64,000 nt of DNA from Paraburkholderia bryophila (GCF_003269035.1 NZ_QLTK01000028.1:33905-97904), one strand, 5' to 3'; shown: positions 44,678-55,046, counted from the stretch's first letter. A program made the numbers and translations. The notes: generated by a model from the letters alone, not told the origin.

Positions 44678-46768
44678 TCAAACGCCGGAGATGTGGTCGC
44701 CGACGTTCGCGCCGAATACGCGTTGGCGCAGCAGCGCCAATTGGTCGCGGGTCTGCGCGGCTTTCTCGAATTCCAGATTCTTGGCGTGCTCCATCATCTG
44801 CTTTTCGAGGCGCTTGAGTTCCTTGGCGAGCTGCTTCTCGGACATGTCCTCGAATTTCGCGCGCGTTTGCTGTTCCTTCAGTTCGGCGCGCGCGTCGTCG
44901 ACGTTGTACACGCCGTCGATAATGTCGCGAATCCGCTTCACCACCCCGCGCGGCGTGATGCCGTTCGCGACGTTGAAGGCCGTCTGCTTGCTGCGCCGCC
45001 GCTCGGTTTCGTCGATCGCGCGACGCATCGAGTCGGTAATCTTGTCGCCGTACAGAATCGCCTTGCCGTTCACGTTGCGCGCCGCCCGGCCGATGGTCTG
45101 GATCAGCGAGCGCTCGGCGCGCAGAAAACCTTCCTTGTCCGCGTCGAGAATCGCGACCAGCGACACTTCCGGAATATCCAGCCCTTCGCGCAGCAGGTTG
45201 ATCCCGACCAGCACGTCGAACGTGCCGAGCCGCAGATCGCGGATGATTTCGACCCGCTCCACCGTATCGATATCGCTATGCAGATAGCGCACCTTGACGC
45301 CGTGATCGGCCAGAAACTCGGTCAACTGCTCGGCCATGCGCTTGGTCAGCACGGTGACCAGCACGCGGTCGCCGACCTTGACGCGCTCGTTGATCTCGCC
45401 CAGCACGTCGTCGACCTGGCTGCGCGCCGGCCGCACCTCGATTTCCGGATCGACCAGCCCGGTGGGTCGCACCAGTTGCTCGGCCACCTGCCCGGCGGTT
45501 TTCTGTTCGTAGTCCGCCGGCGTGGCCGACACGAACACCACCTGACGCATCTTGCGCTCGAACTCGTTGAACTTGAGCGGGCGGTTGTCCAACGCCGACG
45601 GCAAACGAAAACCGTAGTCGACGAGATTCTCCTTACGCGCCCGGTCGCCGTTATACATGCCGTTCAACTGACCGATCAGCACGTGCGATTCGTCGAGCAG
45701 CATGATCGCGTCCGGCGGCAGGTAGTCGACCAGCGTAGGCGGAGGCTCGCCCGGCGCCGCACCCGAAAAATGCCGCGAATAGTTTTCGATGCCTTTGCAG
45801 AAGCCCAACTCCTGCAGCATTTCCAGATCGAAGCGGGTGCGCTGCTCGAGACGCTGCGCTTCGACCAGCTTGCCGTCGCCATAGAAGAATTCGAGCCGTT
45901 CGCGCAACTCGCTCTTGATGGTTTCGACCGCGCGCATCACCGTATCGCGCGGCGTCACGTAGTGCGACGACGGATACACCGTGAAACGCGCAATCTTCTG
46001 CCGCACGCGTCCGGTAAGCGGATCGAACAGTTGCAGCGTTTCGACTTCGTCGTCGAACAGTTCGAGGCGCACCGCCATCTCGGCATGCTCGGCCGGGAAA
46101 ATGTCGATGGTGTCGCCGCGCACGCGGAACGAACCGCGCTGGAAATCGGCTTCGTTGCGGTTGTATTGCATCGCGATCAGCCGCGCGATGATGTCGCGCT
46201 GGCCCAGCTTGTCGCCGGTGCGCAGCGTCAGAATCATCTTGTGGTATTCGGACGGGTTACCAATACCGTAGATCGCCGATACCGTCGCGACGATCACCAC
46301 GTCGCGCCGCTCCAGCAGGCTCTTGGTGGCCGACAGTCGCATCTGTTCGATGTGCTCGTTGATCGACGAGTCCTTTTCGATGAACAGGTCGCGTTGCGGC
46401 ACATAGGCTTCCGGCTGGTAGTAGTCGTAGTACGAAACGAAATACTCGACCGCGTTGCGCGGGAAGAACTCGCGGAACTCCGAATAAAGCTGCGCGGCGA
46501 GCGTCTTGTTCGGCGCGAACACGATCGCCGGACGACCCAGCCGGGCGATCGTATTGGCCATCGTGAAAGTCTTGCCGGAGCCGGTCACGCCGAGCAGGGT
46601 CTGGAACGACAGACCGTCTTCCACGCCTTCGACGAGCGTGTCGATCGCCGTGGGCTGGTCGCCGGCCGGCGGGTACGGCTGGTAGAGCTGGAACGGCGAG
46701 CCTTCGAACGTGACGAATTTGGATTCGTCGAGCGCGTCTTCGGCTTCAGTGTGGTGTTGTTCGGACAT
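44678..46768 (-). CDS. uvrB: Excinuclease ABC subunit B, 696 aa
   Basis: Damage-verification helicase of nucleotide excision repair. Walker A GVTGSGKTFTMA, the beta-hairpin region around YDYYQPEAYVP, and helicase motifs through LREGLDIPEV are clear; a C-terminal UVR domain is also present. Length is normal. ATG 46768 (MSEQHH) preferred to the open frame at 46780. Confidence 0.97.
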   Translation of the reverse strand: MSEQHHTEAEDALDESKFVTFEGSPFQLYQPYPPAGDQPTAIDTLVEGVEDGLSFQTLLGVTGSGKTFTMANTIARLGRPAIVFAPNKTLAAQLYSEFREFFPRNAVEYFVSYYDYYQPEAYVPQRDLFIEKDSSINEHIEQMRLSATKSLLERRDVVIVATVSAIYGIGNPSEYHKMILTLRTGDKLGQRDIIARLIAMQYNRNEADFQRGSFRVRGDTIDIFPAEHAEMAVRLELFDDEVETLQLFDPLTGRVRQKIARFTVYPSSHYVTPRDTVMRAVETIKSELRERLEFFYGDGKLVEAQRLEQRTRFDLEMLQELGFCKGIENYSRHFSGAAPGEPPPTLVDYLPPDAIMLLDESHVLIGQLNGMYNGDRARKENLVDYGFRLPSALDNRPLKFNEFERKMRQVVFVSATPADYEQKTAGQVAEQLVRPTGLVDPEIEVRPARSQVDDVLGEINERVKVGDRVLVTVLTKRMAEQLTEFLADHGVKVRYLHSDIDTVERVEIIRDLRLGTFDVLVGINLLREGLDIPEVSLVAILDADKEGFLRAERSLIQTIGRAARNVNGKAILYGDKITDSMRRAIDETERRRSKQTAFNVANGITPRGVVKRIRDIIDGVYNVDDARAELKEQQTRAKFEDMSEKQLAKELKRLEKQMMEHAKNLEFEKAAQTRDQLALLRQRVFGANVGDHISGV

Positions 46769-47079
46769 GTGGGGCGGCACCGGGCCTTGGGCAAAGAACT
46801 ATTCTAACGGGTTGCGCGAGCCCGGGCTGAGCGGGTCCGCGTAGAGATCGGGCTTACTCCTGCACTGTGACATGGCCCCCGGCTGCCTGTTTTTCAAGCA
46901 ATTAATTCCCTCCGACAGGCCGGGTCGGCCGAAAAAAGGCCGTGAATTCGTTACAATGCGAAGTTGCGCTCGCTCGCAGCCGCCCGCCACCCGCCTGTGT
47001 TTTTTCGTCAGAGGCCGCTGGCCGGGCCGTCTCGCGCTCGGTGCCGCCGCCCTCTTTTCACTACTGCTGCCCACCCATC
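46769..47079. other. Intergenic region between uvrB and the aminotransferase
   Basis: About 310 bases, shared by divergent promoters. I see a plausible -10 TACAAT at 46951-46956 (plus strand) but no convincing LexA box; no gene is supported. Confidence 0.35.
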
Positions 47080-48279
47080 ATGTCTCTGTTCTCCGCCGTC
47101 GAACTTGCTCCCCGCGACCCGATTCTGGGCCTGAACGAAGCTTTTAACGCCGATACGCGCGCCACCAAGGTCAACCTTGGCGTCGGCGTGTACTTCAACG
47201 AAGAAGGCAAGATTCCGCTGCTGCGTGCCGTGCGCGACGCCGAACGGGCGCGCGTCGAAGCTGCGCTGCCGCGCGGCTATCTGCCGATCGAGGGCATCGC
47301 CGCCTACGACGCAGCCGTGCAAACGCTGCTGCTCGGCAATGACTCCGCGCTGATCGCGGCAGGTCGCGTCGTGACGGCGCAGGCACTGGGCGGCACGGGC
47401 GCGCTGAAAATCGGCGCGGACTTCCTGAAGCGCCTGGACCCGAACGCCAAGGTCGCAATCAGCGACCCGAGCTGGGAAAACCACCGCGCGCTGTTCGAAA
47501 GCGCGGGCTTTGAAGTCCTGTCGTACCCGTACTACGACGCGCAAACGCATGGCGTGAACTTCGAAGGCATGCTCAGCGCGCTGAACGGCTACGCGGCGGG
47601 CACGGTGGTCGTGCTGCACGCGTGCTGCCACAACCCGACCGGCGTCGACCTCAGCGTCGAACAATGGAAGCAGGTGGTCGAAGTCGTCAAGGCGCGTAAT
47701 CTGGTGCCGTTCCTCGACATCGCGTATCAGGGTTTCGGCGACAACATCGAAGCCGACGCCGCAGCCGTGCGCCTGTTCGCCGCGTCGGAACTGAACGTGT
47801 TCGTGTCGTCGTCGTTCTCGAAGTCGTTCTCGCTGTACGGCGAGCGCATCGGCGCGCTGTCGATCATCACCGCGAGCAAGGAAGAATCCGCGCGCGTGCT
47901 GTCACAACTCAAGCGCGTGATCCGCACGAATTACTCGAACCCGCCCACGCATGGCGGCTCGGTAGTCGCCGCGGTGCTCGCGTCGGCCGATTTGCGCGCC
48001 ACGTGGGAAACGGAACTGGGCGAAATGCGCGACCGTATCCGCGCCATGCGTAACGGTCTGGTCGAACGCCTGAAGGCAAGCGGCGTGGATCGCGACTTCA
48101 GCTTCGTGAACGCGCAACGCGGCATGTTCTCGTACTCGGGTCTGACGGCACCGCAAGTCGACCGTCTGCGCGAAGAGTTCGGCATCTATGCGGTGAGCAC
48201 CGGCCGTATCTGCGTGGCTGCGCTGAACACGCGCAATCTCGACGCGGTGGCTAACGCGATCGCTCACGTGTTGAAGTAA
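47080..48279 (+). CDS. tyrB: Aromatic/aspartate aminotransferase, class I, 399 aa
   Basis: PLP-dependent enzyme moving amino groups between aspartate or aromatic amino acids and 2-oxoglutarate. Class Ia hallmarks: NLGVGVYFNEEG, CCHNPTGVDLS, PLP-lysine region SSSFSKSFSLYGER, and the C-terminal Arg in RICVAALN. ATG 47080 is taken; longer frame not needed. Confidence 0.9.
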   Translation: MSLFSAVELAPRDPILGLNEAFNADTRATKVNLGVGVYFNEEGKIPLLRAVRDAERARVEAALPRGYLPIEGIAAYDAAVQTLLLGNDSALIAAGRVVTAQALGGTGALKIGADFLKRLDPNAKVAISDPSWENHRALFESAGFEVLSYPYYDAQTHGVNFEGMLSALNGYAAGTVVVLHACCHNPTGVDLSVEQWKQVVEVVKARNLVPFLDIAYQGFGDNIEADAAAVRLFAASELNVFVSSSFSKSFSLYGERIGALSIITASKEESARVLSQLKRVIRTNYSNPPTHGGSVVAAVLASADLRATWETELGEMRDRIRAMRNGLVERLKASGVDRDFSFVNAQRGMFSYSGLTAPQVDRLREEFGIYAVSTGRICVAALNTRNLDAVANAIAHVLK

Positions 48280-48327
48280 GAAGGCTTACCGGCGCGCGGC
48301 TTGTTCCGCGCGCGCCTGGTTGATGTG

Positions 48328-48355
48328 AAAACGGCGCCCCTGCGGGCGCCGTTTT
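48328..48355 (+). terminator. Terminator after the aminotransferase
   Basis: AAAACGGCGCCC/GGGCGCCGTTTT stem with loop CTGC and T-rich flank. Confidence 0.9.
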
Positions 48356-48386
48356 CGTTTGTGGCGGGTAGGGCTTGCGATCTTGA

Positions 48387-49625
48387 TCAGCGTGAATCGC
48401 GGTGAATATCGTGCGTGACAAAACCCGCGTCGTTGTCCGGCATGTCGAGCCAATCGGGTTGCGCAAGCGAACGCTGGATATCATCCAGACCACTTTGCCA
48501 ATGTTCGCGCATTGTCGTCAGGCCGAACTGGAAGTCCTTGAAATGCCCTTCGTACTCCTTTTGCCGGTAGATCAGATGCAGCACGTTATAGCGCTTCGAG
48601 CACGATAGATCCTCGGCCAGCTTGCACCACGGATCGTCGCGCTGATCGGACGGCACGCGGTCCAGCACCTCGCGCAACACGTGGCGGAAACGCTGCGACC
48701 GCTGCAGCATATCGGTCACGAGACGCGTACGGCTCGAGTACTGGATGTCTTTCATGCGCCCCTGAACGTCGGTGATGTTGTCCGGCACCGGTCCGATCGC
48801 GCTCCACAGATCGACCTGAAACGCGAGCGTGTCGCGACGCGGCGTGGACTGAATCACCTCGTAGAGCGGCGTATTCGACATCAAGCCGCCGTCCCAATAG
48901 TACTGACCGTCGATTTCGACCGCCGCGAAGCCCGGCGGCAACGCGCCCGATGCCATGAAATGCTCGGGCCTCAGCGTGGTGTGCGTGTTATCGAAGTACG
49001 CGAAATTGCCCGTACCGCAATTGACCGCGCCCACCGACACACGCATTTCCTTCGAGTTGATCCGGTCGAAATCGCACAGCGCTTCAAGCGTGGCTTTCAG
49101 CGGTGTGGTGTCGTAGTAGCTGGCCATTTGCGGCGGCCCGGACACCGTGGGCAACGGCGGCGGAAAACGCGGCACAAAAAAGCCTTTTTGCCCCTCGACG
49201 ATCGCGCCCATGGCCTGGGTTGCCGTAAAGGCCTTGCGTATCGCCTCGCTGGAATTGAACAGCGCATGTTCTATAAAAGCCGGCAGCGGCGGGCCGAATG
49301 CCGGCTGGCAAATCGTCTCCCAGAACTGCAACAGCCGTTCGACACGCTTTTCCGGCGGATTGCCGGCGATGATCGCCGTATTCAAGGCGCCGATCGAAAT
49401 GCCCGCCAGCCAGTTGGGCTCGATGCCGGCTTCGAAAAGCCCCTGATAGACGCCGGCCTGATAGGCGCCCAATGCGCCGCCGCCCTGCAACATCAGTGCG
49501 ACGGTTTCGTACTTGGGCAAATGGAGGTGCCGGCCCGGGTGTGCGGCGGGCGCGGGACCCGCGCCCTCGCCTTCCCCGTCACCGGGCGCACCCACGCGCG
49601 CCCGCTTGAGATTGCGTTGCGCCAT
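48387..49625 (-). CDS. Patatin-like phospholipase, 412 aa
   Basis: Serine hydrolase with GISIGALN (nucleophile Ser in GxSxG) and a DGG (YWDGGLMSN) catalytic Asp, plus a DUF3734 C-terminal region. Encoded just downstream of 3-hydroxybutyrate dehydrogenase on the same strand, so a role in polyhydroxybutyrate or lipid breakdown is likely. Confidence 0.88.
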   Translation of the reverse strand: MAQRNLKRARVGAPGDGEGEGAGPAPAAHPGRHLHLPKYETVALMLQGGGALGAYQAGVYQGLFEAGIEPNWLAGISIGALNTAIIAGNPPEKRVERLLQFWETICQPAFGPPLPAFIEHALFNSSEAIRKAFTATQAMGAIVEGQKGFFVPRFPPPLPTVSGPPQMASYYDTTPLKATLEALCDFDRINSKEMRVSVGAVNCGTGNFAYFDNTHTTLRPEHFMASGALPPGFAAVEIDGQYYWDGGLMSNTPLYEVIQSTPRRDTLAFQVDLWSAIGPVPDNITDVQGRMKDIQYSSRTRLVTDMLQRSQRFRHVLREVLDRVPSDQRDDPWCKLAEDLSCSKRYNVLHLIYRQKEYEGHFKDFQFGLTTMREHWQSGLDDIQRSLAQPDWLDMPDNDAGFVTHDIHRDSR

Positions 49626-49635
49626 GGGCGCCTCC

Positions 49636-50433
49636 TTATTGCATGTACCAGCCGTGGCTCACAATAAAGGACTGGCCGGTCAGCGCCGCCGTCGGGAAGG
49701 TAGAGAGGAACAGCACCGTCTGGGCGACGTCTTCCACCGTGGTGAAGATGCCGTCGACCGTGCCGCCCAGCATGACGCGCTTGATCACGTCTTCTTCGCT
49801 GATGCCGAGTTCCTTGGCCTGCTCGGGAATCTGCTTGTCGACGAGCGGCGTGCGCACGAAACCCGGGCATACCACGTGCGAGCGCACGTTGTGCTTCGCG
49901 CCTTCCTTGGCCAGCACGCGCGAGAGACCCAGCAGCGCATGTTTGGCGGTCACGTAGGCGGACTTCAGCGGCGACGCCTCATGCGAGTGGACCGAGCCCA
50001 TGTAGATCACGATGCCGCCGCGATCGTCCTTGTACATGTGCTTGAGCGCGGCCTTGGTGGTCAGGAAGGCGCCGTCCACGTGAATCGCCTGCATTTTCTT
50101 CCAGTCTGAAAACGAATAGTTTTCGATTGGATTAACGATCTGGATGCCGGCGTTGGAAATCAGAATATCGATCGAGCCGAATTCGGCGGCGACTTTGTCG
50201 ATGCCCTGGTTGACGGCGTCTTCGTTCGTGACGTCCATGGCCACGCCGATTGCCTTGCCGCCGCCCTGTTTGATTTCTTCAGCGACGGCGTTCGCCCCGT
50301 CCTGATTCAGGTCGGCGATCGCGACCGCCGCGCCCGCCGCCGAAAGGGTGAGCGCAATCTGCTTGCCGATGCCGCTCGCGGCACCGGTGACTACCGCGAC
50401 TTTGCCATTCAGATTCGTGTTCAGTGACGACAT
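49636..50433 (-). CDS. bdhA: 3-hydroxybutyrate dehydrogenase (SDR), 265 aa
   Basis: Short-chain dehydrogenase with TGAASGIG NAD-binding motif, the SNAGIQ motif, and catalytic Ser and YxxxK in GSVHS and SAYVTAKH. Closest family feel is 3-hydroxybutyrate dehydrogenase, which fits the patatin partner 10 bases downstream. It converts 3-hydroxybutyrate to acetoacetate. Confidence 0.85.
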   Translation of the reverse strand: MSSLNTNLNGKVAVVTGAASGIGKQIALTLSAAGAAVAIADLNQDGANAVAEEIKQGGGKAIGVAMDVTNEDAVNQGIDKVAAEFGSIDILISNAGIQIVNPIENYSFSDWKKMQAIHVDGAFLTTKAALKHMYKDDRGGIVIYMGSVHSHEASPLKSAYVTAKHALLGLSRVLAKEGAKHNVRSHVVCPGFVRTPLVDKQIPEQAKELGISEEDVIKRVMLGGTVDGIFTTVEDVAQTVLFLSTFPTAALTGQSFIVSHGWYMQ

Positions 50434-50656
50434 CCAGAACCTCCATGCAGTTGATGAGCAATGAGACCACGGACCGCGGGCGGCGTGAAGTCAGCCAAAC
50501 GGCATAGGCCGTTCGGCCGAATGCTGCACTGCGGCCAACGCTGCTATTGTGCATGAACCATGTGAACTCCATCGGTAAAACGCACATCGCCCCATATCTC
50601 TTTAAACTGGACGTTTCCGGCGGGATTCCTGTGGCATCACCAACAAGGAGGAAGGC

Positions 50657-51628
50657 ATGAATTATCGACGTCTGGGCCGCTCTGGCCTGCAAGTCAGCGA
50701 ACTGTCCATTGGCTCGTGGGTCACCTACGGCAATCAGGTCGACCATGGCGCGGCGCGTGAATCGCTCGCGGCGGCGCGCGACGCCGGCGTCAACTTTTTC
50801 GATAATGCCGAGGTGTACGCTGGCGGCAAGTCGGAAGAAATCATGGGCCAGGCGCTGAAGGAACTGGCGTGGCCGCGCGTCAGCTATGTGGTGTCGACGA
50901 AATTCTTCTGGGGCCTCGCGGAAGCGCCGAATCAGTATCACACGCTGAACCGCAAATACCTGTTGAACGCGATCGACGCGTCGCTCAAGCGCTTGCAACT
51001 CGATTATGTCGATCTGGTGTTCTGTCATCGTCCCGACCCGAACACGCCCGTCGAGGAAACGGTCTGGGCCATGAGCGACATGATCACGCGCGGCAAGGCG
51101 CTGTACTGGGGCACGTCCGAATGGAGCGCCGATGAAATTCGCGCGGCTTACGACATCGCCGAGCGTCATCATCTGCACAAGCCGGTCATGGAGCAGCCGC
51201 AATACAACCTGTTTCACCGCAAACGCGTCGAACAGGAATACAAGCGTCTGTATGAGGACATTGGTCTTGGACTGACCACGTGGAGTCCGCTCGCTTCCGG
51301 TCTGCTGACCGGCAAATACCGCGACGGCGTGCCTGCCGATAGCCGCGCACAGTTGCAAGGCTACGACTGGTTGCGCAAGCAACTTACCGACACGGGCAAG
51401 AACAACGTGGTCGGCAAGCTCGGCGAAGTGGCGGACGAACTGGACTGCACGATCGGTCAACTGGCGATCGCGTGGCTGCTGAAGAATCCGCATGTCAGCA
51501 CGGTAATCACGGGGGCGTCGCGGGTCGAACAGATCGGCGAAAACATGCAATCCGCCGAGGTGGCCACGCGGATCACGCCGGAGATCAAGCAGAAGATCGA
51601 AGACATTGTCGGCGACGCGTACGACTGA
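50657..51628 (+). CDS. Aldo/keto reductase, potassium-channel beta-subunit type, 323 aa
   Basis: TIM-barrel NADPH reductase with the catalytic tetrad visible: FFDNAEVY (Asp, Tyr), VSTKFFWG (Lys) and VFCHRPDP (His). Sequence resembles the YghZ/KCNAB beta group. AAGGAGG precedes the ATG. Substrate unknown. Confidence 0.9.
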   Translation: MNYRRLGRSGLQVSELSIGSWVTYGNQVDHGAARESLAAARDAGVNFFDNAEVYAGGKSEEIMGQALKELAWPRVSYVVSTKFFWGLAEAPNQYHTLNRKYLLNAIDASLKRLQLDYVDLVFCHRPDPNTPVEETVWAMSDMITRGKALYWGTSEWSADEIRAAYDIAERHHLHKPVMEQPQYNLFHRKRVEQEYKRLYEDIGLGLTTWSPLASGLLTGKYRDGVPADSRAQLQGYDWLRKQLTDTGKNNVVGKLGEVADELDCTIGQLAIAWLLKNPHVSTVITGASRVEQIGENMQSAEVATRITPEIKQKIEDIVGDAYD

Positions 51629-51840
51629 GCGGACTCGCGCCGTGCCGAGTAACATGGGCCGGGCTGCAGCGTGGCCCATGTCACGCGGACTCGCTGCAAT
51701 GCGCGAAGGGCGGCGCGGCGTCGCGTACAATACGCGACCGCGCCTCGCATCGGCGCTCTGTGCCCGCTGTGCAGCCATATTGCACCCGCGTCGCCGGATC
51801 CGACCTGGGCCGGCACGCCTTCTTTCAGCGTCTCCTCATC

Positions 51841-52686
51841 ATGCTTAGCTACCGCCACGCCTTTCACGCAGGCAACCACGCCGACGTCCTGAAACACGCC
51901 GTCGTGTTGCAGCTCTTGCGCTACCTCGGCCAGAAGGACAAAGCCTACTGGTATATCGACACGCATGCGGGCGCCGGCGTCTATTCGCTGAAGGAAGGCT
52001 ACGCGGTCAAAACCGGCGAGTTCCAGACCGGCATTGCCAAACTGTGGGAGCGCAACGACCTGCCGCCGTTGTTCGCCGATTACGTCGACGAAGTGGCCGC
52101 GCTCAATCCGGACGGCCAACTGCGCTTCTATCCCGGTTCGCCCTACATTGCGTGGCGGCAGTTGCGCGAGCAGGACCGCATGCGTCTGTTCGAACTGCAC
52201 ACCACCGAAATCGACGTGCTGCGCCACAATTTCCGCGACGCGGGTCGCCGGGCCATGCTCTACGCCGGGGACGGTTTCGACGGCATCCTCGCGTTGCTGC
52301 CACCGGCGCCGCGCCGTGCATTGGTGTTGCTCGATCCGTCGTACGAGGACAAACGCGACTACACGCGCACGCTGCGTTGCGTCGAAGAGAGCCTGAAGCG
52401 CTTTCCGACCGGCACCTACGCGGTCTGGTATCCGCAGGTGCGGCGCCTTGAATCGCAGCGCTTTCCCGATCAACTGAAAAAGTTGCGGGAGCGTAACTGG
52501 CTGCACGTGAGCCTGACTGTGAGCAATCCGCCGGAAGATGGTTTCGGCCTGTTCGGTAGCGGCATGTTCATTCTGAATCCGCCGTATACGCTGGCCAAGA
52601 CGCTGAAGGATCAAATGCCGTGGCTGGTTAAGGCGCTCGGTGAGGACAAGGCCGCGCAGTTCAAGGTCGAGTATCGCGGCGACTGA
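51841..52686 (+). CDS. rlmJ: 23S rRNA (adenine2030-N6)-methyltransferase RlmJ, 281 aa
   Basis: Opens with MLSYRHAFHAGNHADVLKH, as in the RlmJ family. The SAM-binding region is IDTHAGAGVY and the catalytic motif is LDPSYEDKRDY; length matches. Likely methylates A2030 of 23S rRNA. Confidence 0.93.
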   Translation: MLSYRHAFHAGNHADVLKHAVVLQLLRYLGQKDKAYWYIDTHAGAGVYSLKEGYAVKTGEFQTGIAKLWERNDLPPLFADYVDEVAALNPDGQLRFYPGSPYIAWRQLREQDRMRLFELHTTEIDVLRHNFRDAGRRAMLYAGDGFDGILALLPPAPRRALVLLDPSYEDKRDYTRTLRCVEESLKRFPTGTYAVWYPQVRRLESQRFPDQLKKLRERNWLHVSLTVSNPPEDGFGLFGSGMFILNPPYTLAKTLKDQMPWLVKALGEDKAAQFKVEYRGD

Positions 52687-52838
52687 ACCGGGCGACGCGG
52701 GTGGGATTTGCGGGTCGTGGGGTTGCAGCTTGCGCGTGCCGGCACCGTCGTGCGGCGGGCAACTGAGCGCCCGGCCGTGCGCGGACAAGCCTGCGAGCTG
52801 GCGGGCACGACCGCGTCCCCTATAGCCCGCAGGCCGGC

Positions 52839-53885
52839 CTATTTCAGTTGCATCGCGGCCTTCCGCGCAAAATCGTTCGTATACGTCGCATTCAGATCGA
52901 TCTTCTTCGGATCGAGCCGGTTATCGAACGACGACAGCGCCCGCAACGAAGTTGCCGGCCCATCCACCGGCATCAAGCCATCCGGCGAATAGGCGTCGCG
53001 CACGTTGTGGAAGGCTTCCACATAAAGCGCCGAGTCGTTGAGTAGATACGCTGGCGGCACCATCTTCAGCAGATCGGCGTCGCTCGCGGTCTGCAGCCAG
53101 TGATCCGCGCGCACGATCGCATTGGCGAGCGCCTGCGTCGTCTTCGGATACTTCTGGATGAAACTGTCCGACGCATACAACGTCGCCGCGGGCATCGTTC
53201 CGCCGAATACGTCCTGCGTTCCCTTCACCGTACGCGTGTCGACCAGCACCTTGATCGCGCCGCTGCGCGCGAGCTTGGTCATCATCGGATCGACGTTGGA
53301 AAGCGCCTCGATCTGCCCGCCGCTCACCGCCGCCAGCACCGTGGCGCCGCTGCCCACACCGATCGCCGAGATCTCGTTGCGCTGTACGCCGGCCTTGCGC
53401 AAAGCCACGGTGAGCACGAGATCCGTCGACGAGCCCGGCGCGCTCACGCCCACCTTCGCGCCTTTGAAATCGGCCAGTGTCCTGATTTGATCGGCCTTCG
53501 ATTTCAGCACCGCGACGACGATCTGCGGTGCACGGCCCATCAGCGCGAACGCGCGGTAATGTTGACCTTTTGCCTGCATGAACAGCGTGTGTTCGAACGC
53601 GCCGGCACCGACATCGGCGCTACCGCCTACGACCGCTTCCAACGCCTTCGAGCCGCCCGCGAAATCTTCCAGCGTGACGTCCAGGCCCTCGTCCTTGAAG
53701 TAGCCCAGTTGCTGCGCGGCCAGTACGGGCAAATAGTAAAGGCCCGGCAAGCCGCCGACCGCCATCGTCAGCGTGGGCTTTTCCGGCACATCCTTGGCGA
53801 ACGTGGCGCCGGGCAGCGCGGCAAACGCGACCAGTGCGACGCAAGCGCCAGCGCTGGCGGCACGCCGCATCCAGTGAATAGGCAT
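52839..53885 (-). CDS. ABC transporter substrate-binding protein (NrtA/SsuA/TauA-like), 348 aa
   Basis: Signal peptide (AGACVALVAFAALPGATFA) and periplasmic binding-protein domain (YYLPVLAAQQLGYFKDEGLD, FAGGSKALEAVVGGSADVG) of the NMT1/THI5-like family for sulfonates, nitrate or pyrimidine precursors. AAGGAG lies 7 bases upstream of ATG 53885. No permease or ATPase genes adjoin it, so it is an orphan here. Confidence 0.85.
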   Translation of the reverse strand: MPIHWMRRAASAGACVALVAFAALPGATFAKDVPEKPTLTMAVGGLPGLYYLPVLAAQQLGYFKDEGLDVTLEDFAGGSKALEAVVGGSADVGAGAFEHTLFMQAKGQHYRAFALMGRAPQIVVAVLKSKADQIRTLADFKGAKVGVSAPGSSTDLVLTVALRKAGVQRNEISAIGVGSGATVLAAVSGGQIEALSNVDPMMTKLARSGAIKVLVDTRTVKGTQDVFGGTMPAATLYASDSFIQKYPKTTQALANAIVRADHWLQTASDADLLKMVPPAYLLNDSALYVEAFHNVRDAYSPDGLMPVDGPATSLRALSSFDNRLDPKKIDLNATYTNDFARKAAMQLK

Positions 53886-54171
53886 GTGATGTCTCCTTGT
53901 TCTGTTTTTATTCGACGCGATCGAGCGATGCGCTTGCACGGCCCGAATCGTTGGCGAGAACCCGCGCAACGATTGTCGTCGGACGGTTTCGCGAGCGCCA
54001 TGCACCGAAACCCCAATGGCACGCACTGTGGGCGCCGCATGCCGCGCAGGGTTCCGCGCGTGCAAACGTAACGACGCCGACCAGACTCTGGCGGCGCGAT
54101 GCGGCGCGTCACGATGCGTTACGGGGATTGGGGAGAAACGAAGCGACGAGGCGGAAATGCGTTGCCGACGC

Positions 54172-54525
54172 CTATTGCGATCGTTGCACAGGGCGCGGCT
54201 GCGGCCGTGGCGGCTGTGGTGTGTTTCCACCCGTGGGCAACTGGATATACGGCGCGACGACGTAAGGCATCGACGAATCAGGCGCGAGCTCGGCAGGCGC
54301 CGCGATGGGCTGCGCCCCCACGATCGGCTGATGCGAGAGCGGCGCGGTTTGCAGCACGGTGCCGCTTTGGCCGTCGTTGATGCCGTTCTGCGAGTCGAGG
54401 ATCAACGGCTTGCGCGTAGTGCTCGTGCTCGACGCGGCGTCTGCCACCGGTGCGGTAAAAATCGTCGTCAGCGAGACCGCTGCGGCCACGGCGAAGATGA
54501 ATTTGAGCGAACGGACGGAAGGCAT
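54172..54525 (-). CDS. Secreted hypothetical protein, 117 aa
   Basis: Sec signal peptide (FIFAVAAAVSLTTIFTAPVADA) and a Pro-rich C-terminus (QPPRPQPRPVQRSQ). No recognised domain. It lies alone between other minus-strand genes. Confidence 0.6.
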   Translation of the reverse strand: MPSVRSLKFIFAVAAAVSLTTIFTAPVADAASSTSTTRKPLILDSQNGINDGQSGTVLQTAPLSHQPIVGAQPIAAPAELAPDSSMPYVVAPYIQLPTGGNTPQPPRPQPRPVQRSQ

Positions 54526-54676
54526 AGGACGGACCGGTTGAATTTGAGAACGTCGGAGAAAAAGCTGAAAACGTCTTACCTTACCGCGACGTCACTCGCC
54601 AGGCTAGTCGATATTCGCCAGGAACGGGCGTCGCACACGCCACGTTGTGCGATTTTTCCAGGCCCAGATGTGACAA

Positions 54677-54696
54677 AGCCCCGTCAATACGGGGCT
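54677..54696 (-). terminator. Candidate terminator of the DUF3563 gene
   Basis: AGCCCCGT/ACGGGGCT stem with loop CAAT, followed on the minus strand by a short T-rich stretch (TTTGTC). Modest. Confidence 0.55.
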
Positions 54697-54758
54697 CAAC
54701 ACTTACTGCATTGGCTGCGCTACCGAGCGCTGCCGGTCCAACGTGACGCGGATGAAAC

Positions 54759-54905
54759 TTACAGCGAGTAGCCGTTGGTTTCGAGCGTGCGGATGCGTTG
54801 TTCCAACTGAACGATATCCGATGACGACGCCAGGTAGGCTTCGCGACGGTTACGTTCTGCGGCTTCAAACCAGGTGCTCAGCTTTTCAAGAATGTATGCA
54901 AACAT
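54759..54905 (-). CDS. DUF3563 family small protein, 48 aa
   Basis: Short helical protein (MFAYILEKLSTWFEAAERNR; REAYLASSSDIVQLEQRIRT) characteristic of DUF3563, a small family found in Burkholderiales. GGAG lies 7 bases before the ATG at 54905. A TATAAT-like -10 (minus strand, 54980-54985) and clustered GGTGCA motifs lie upstream. Function unknown. Confidence 0.8.
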   Translation of the reverse strand: MFAYILEKLSTWFEAAERNRREAYLASSSDIVQLEQRIRTLETNGYSL

Positions 54906-55046
54906 GATGTTCTCCAAGGATCAGATTGAATCCCCGGTGCACTGTTCATCAGGGATTTCCCGTAAAAGGGTTAACCCGGATTATAGCCCTATGGTGCAAC
55001 CTTGCTAATGAAATGCCCGCATGACGTGCATTCCGCTTTGGAATGG

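Noticed and set aside
44594..46807. 737-residue plus-strand frame over uvrB
   Set aside because: Shadow of uvrB; Arg, His and Gln rich with no domain.
50279..52788. 499- and 443-residue minus-strand frames over the aldo/keto reductase and rlmJ
   Set aside because: Shadows of well-identified plus-strand genes.
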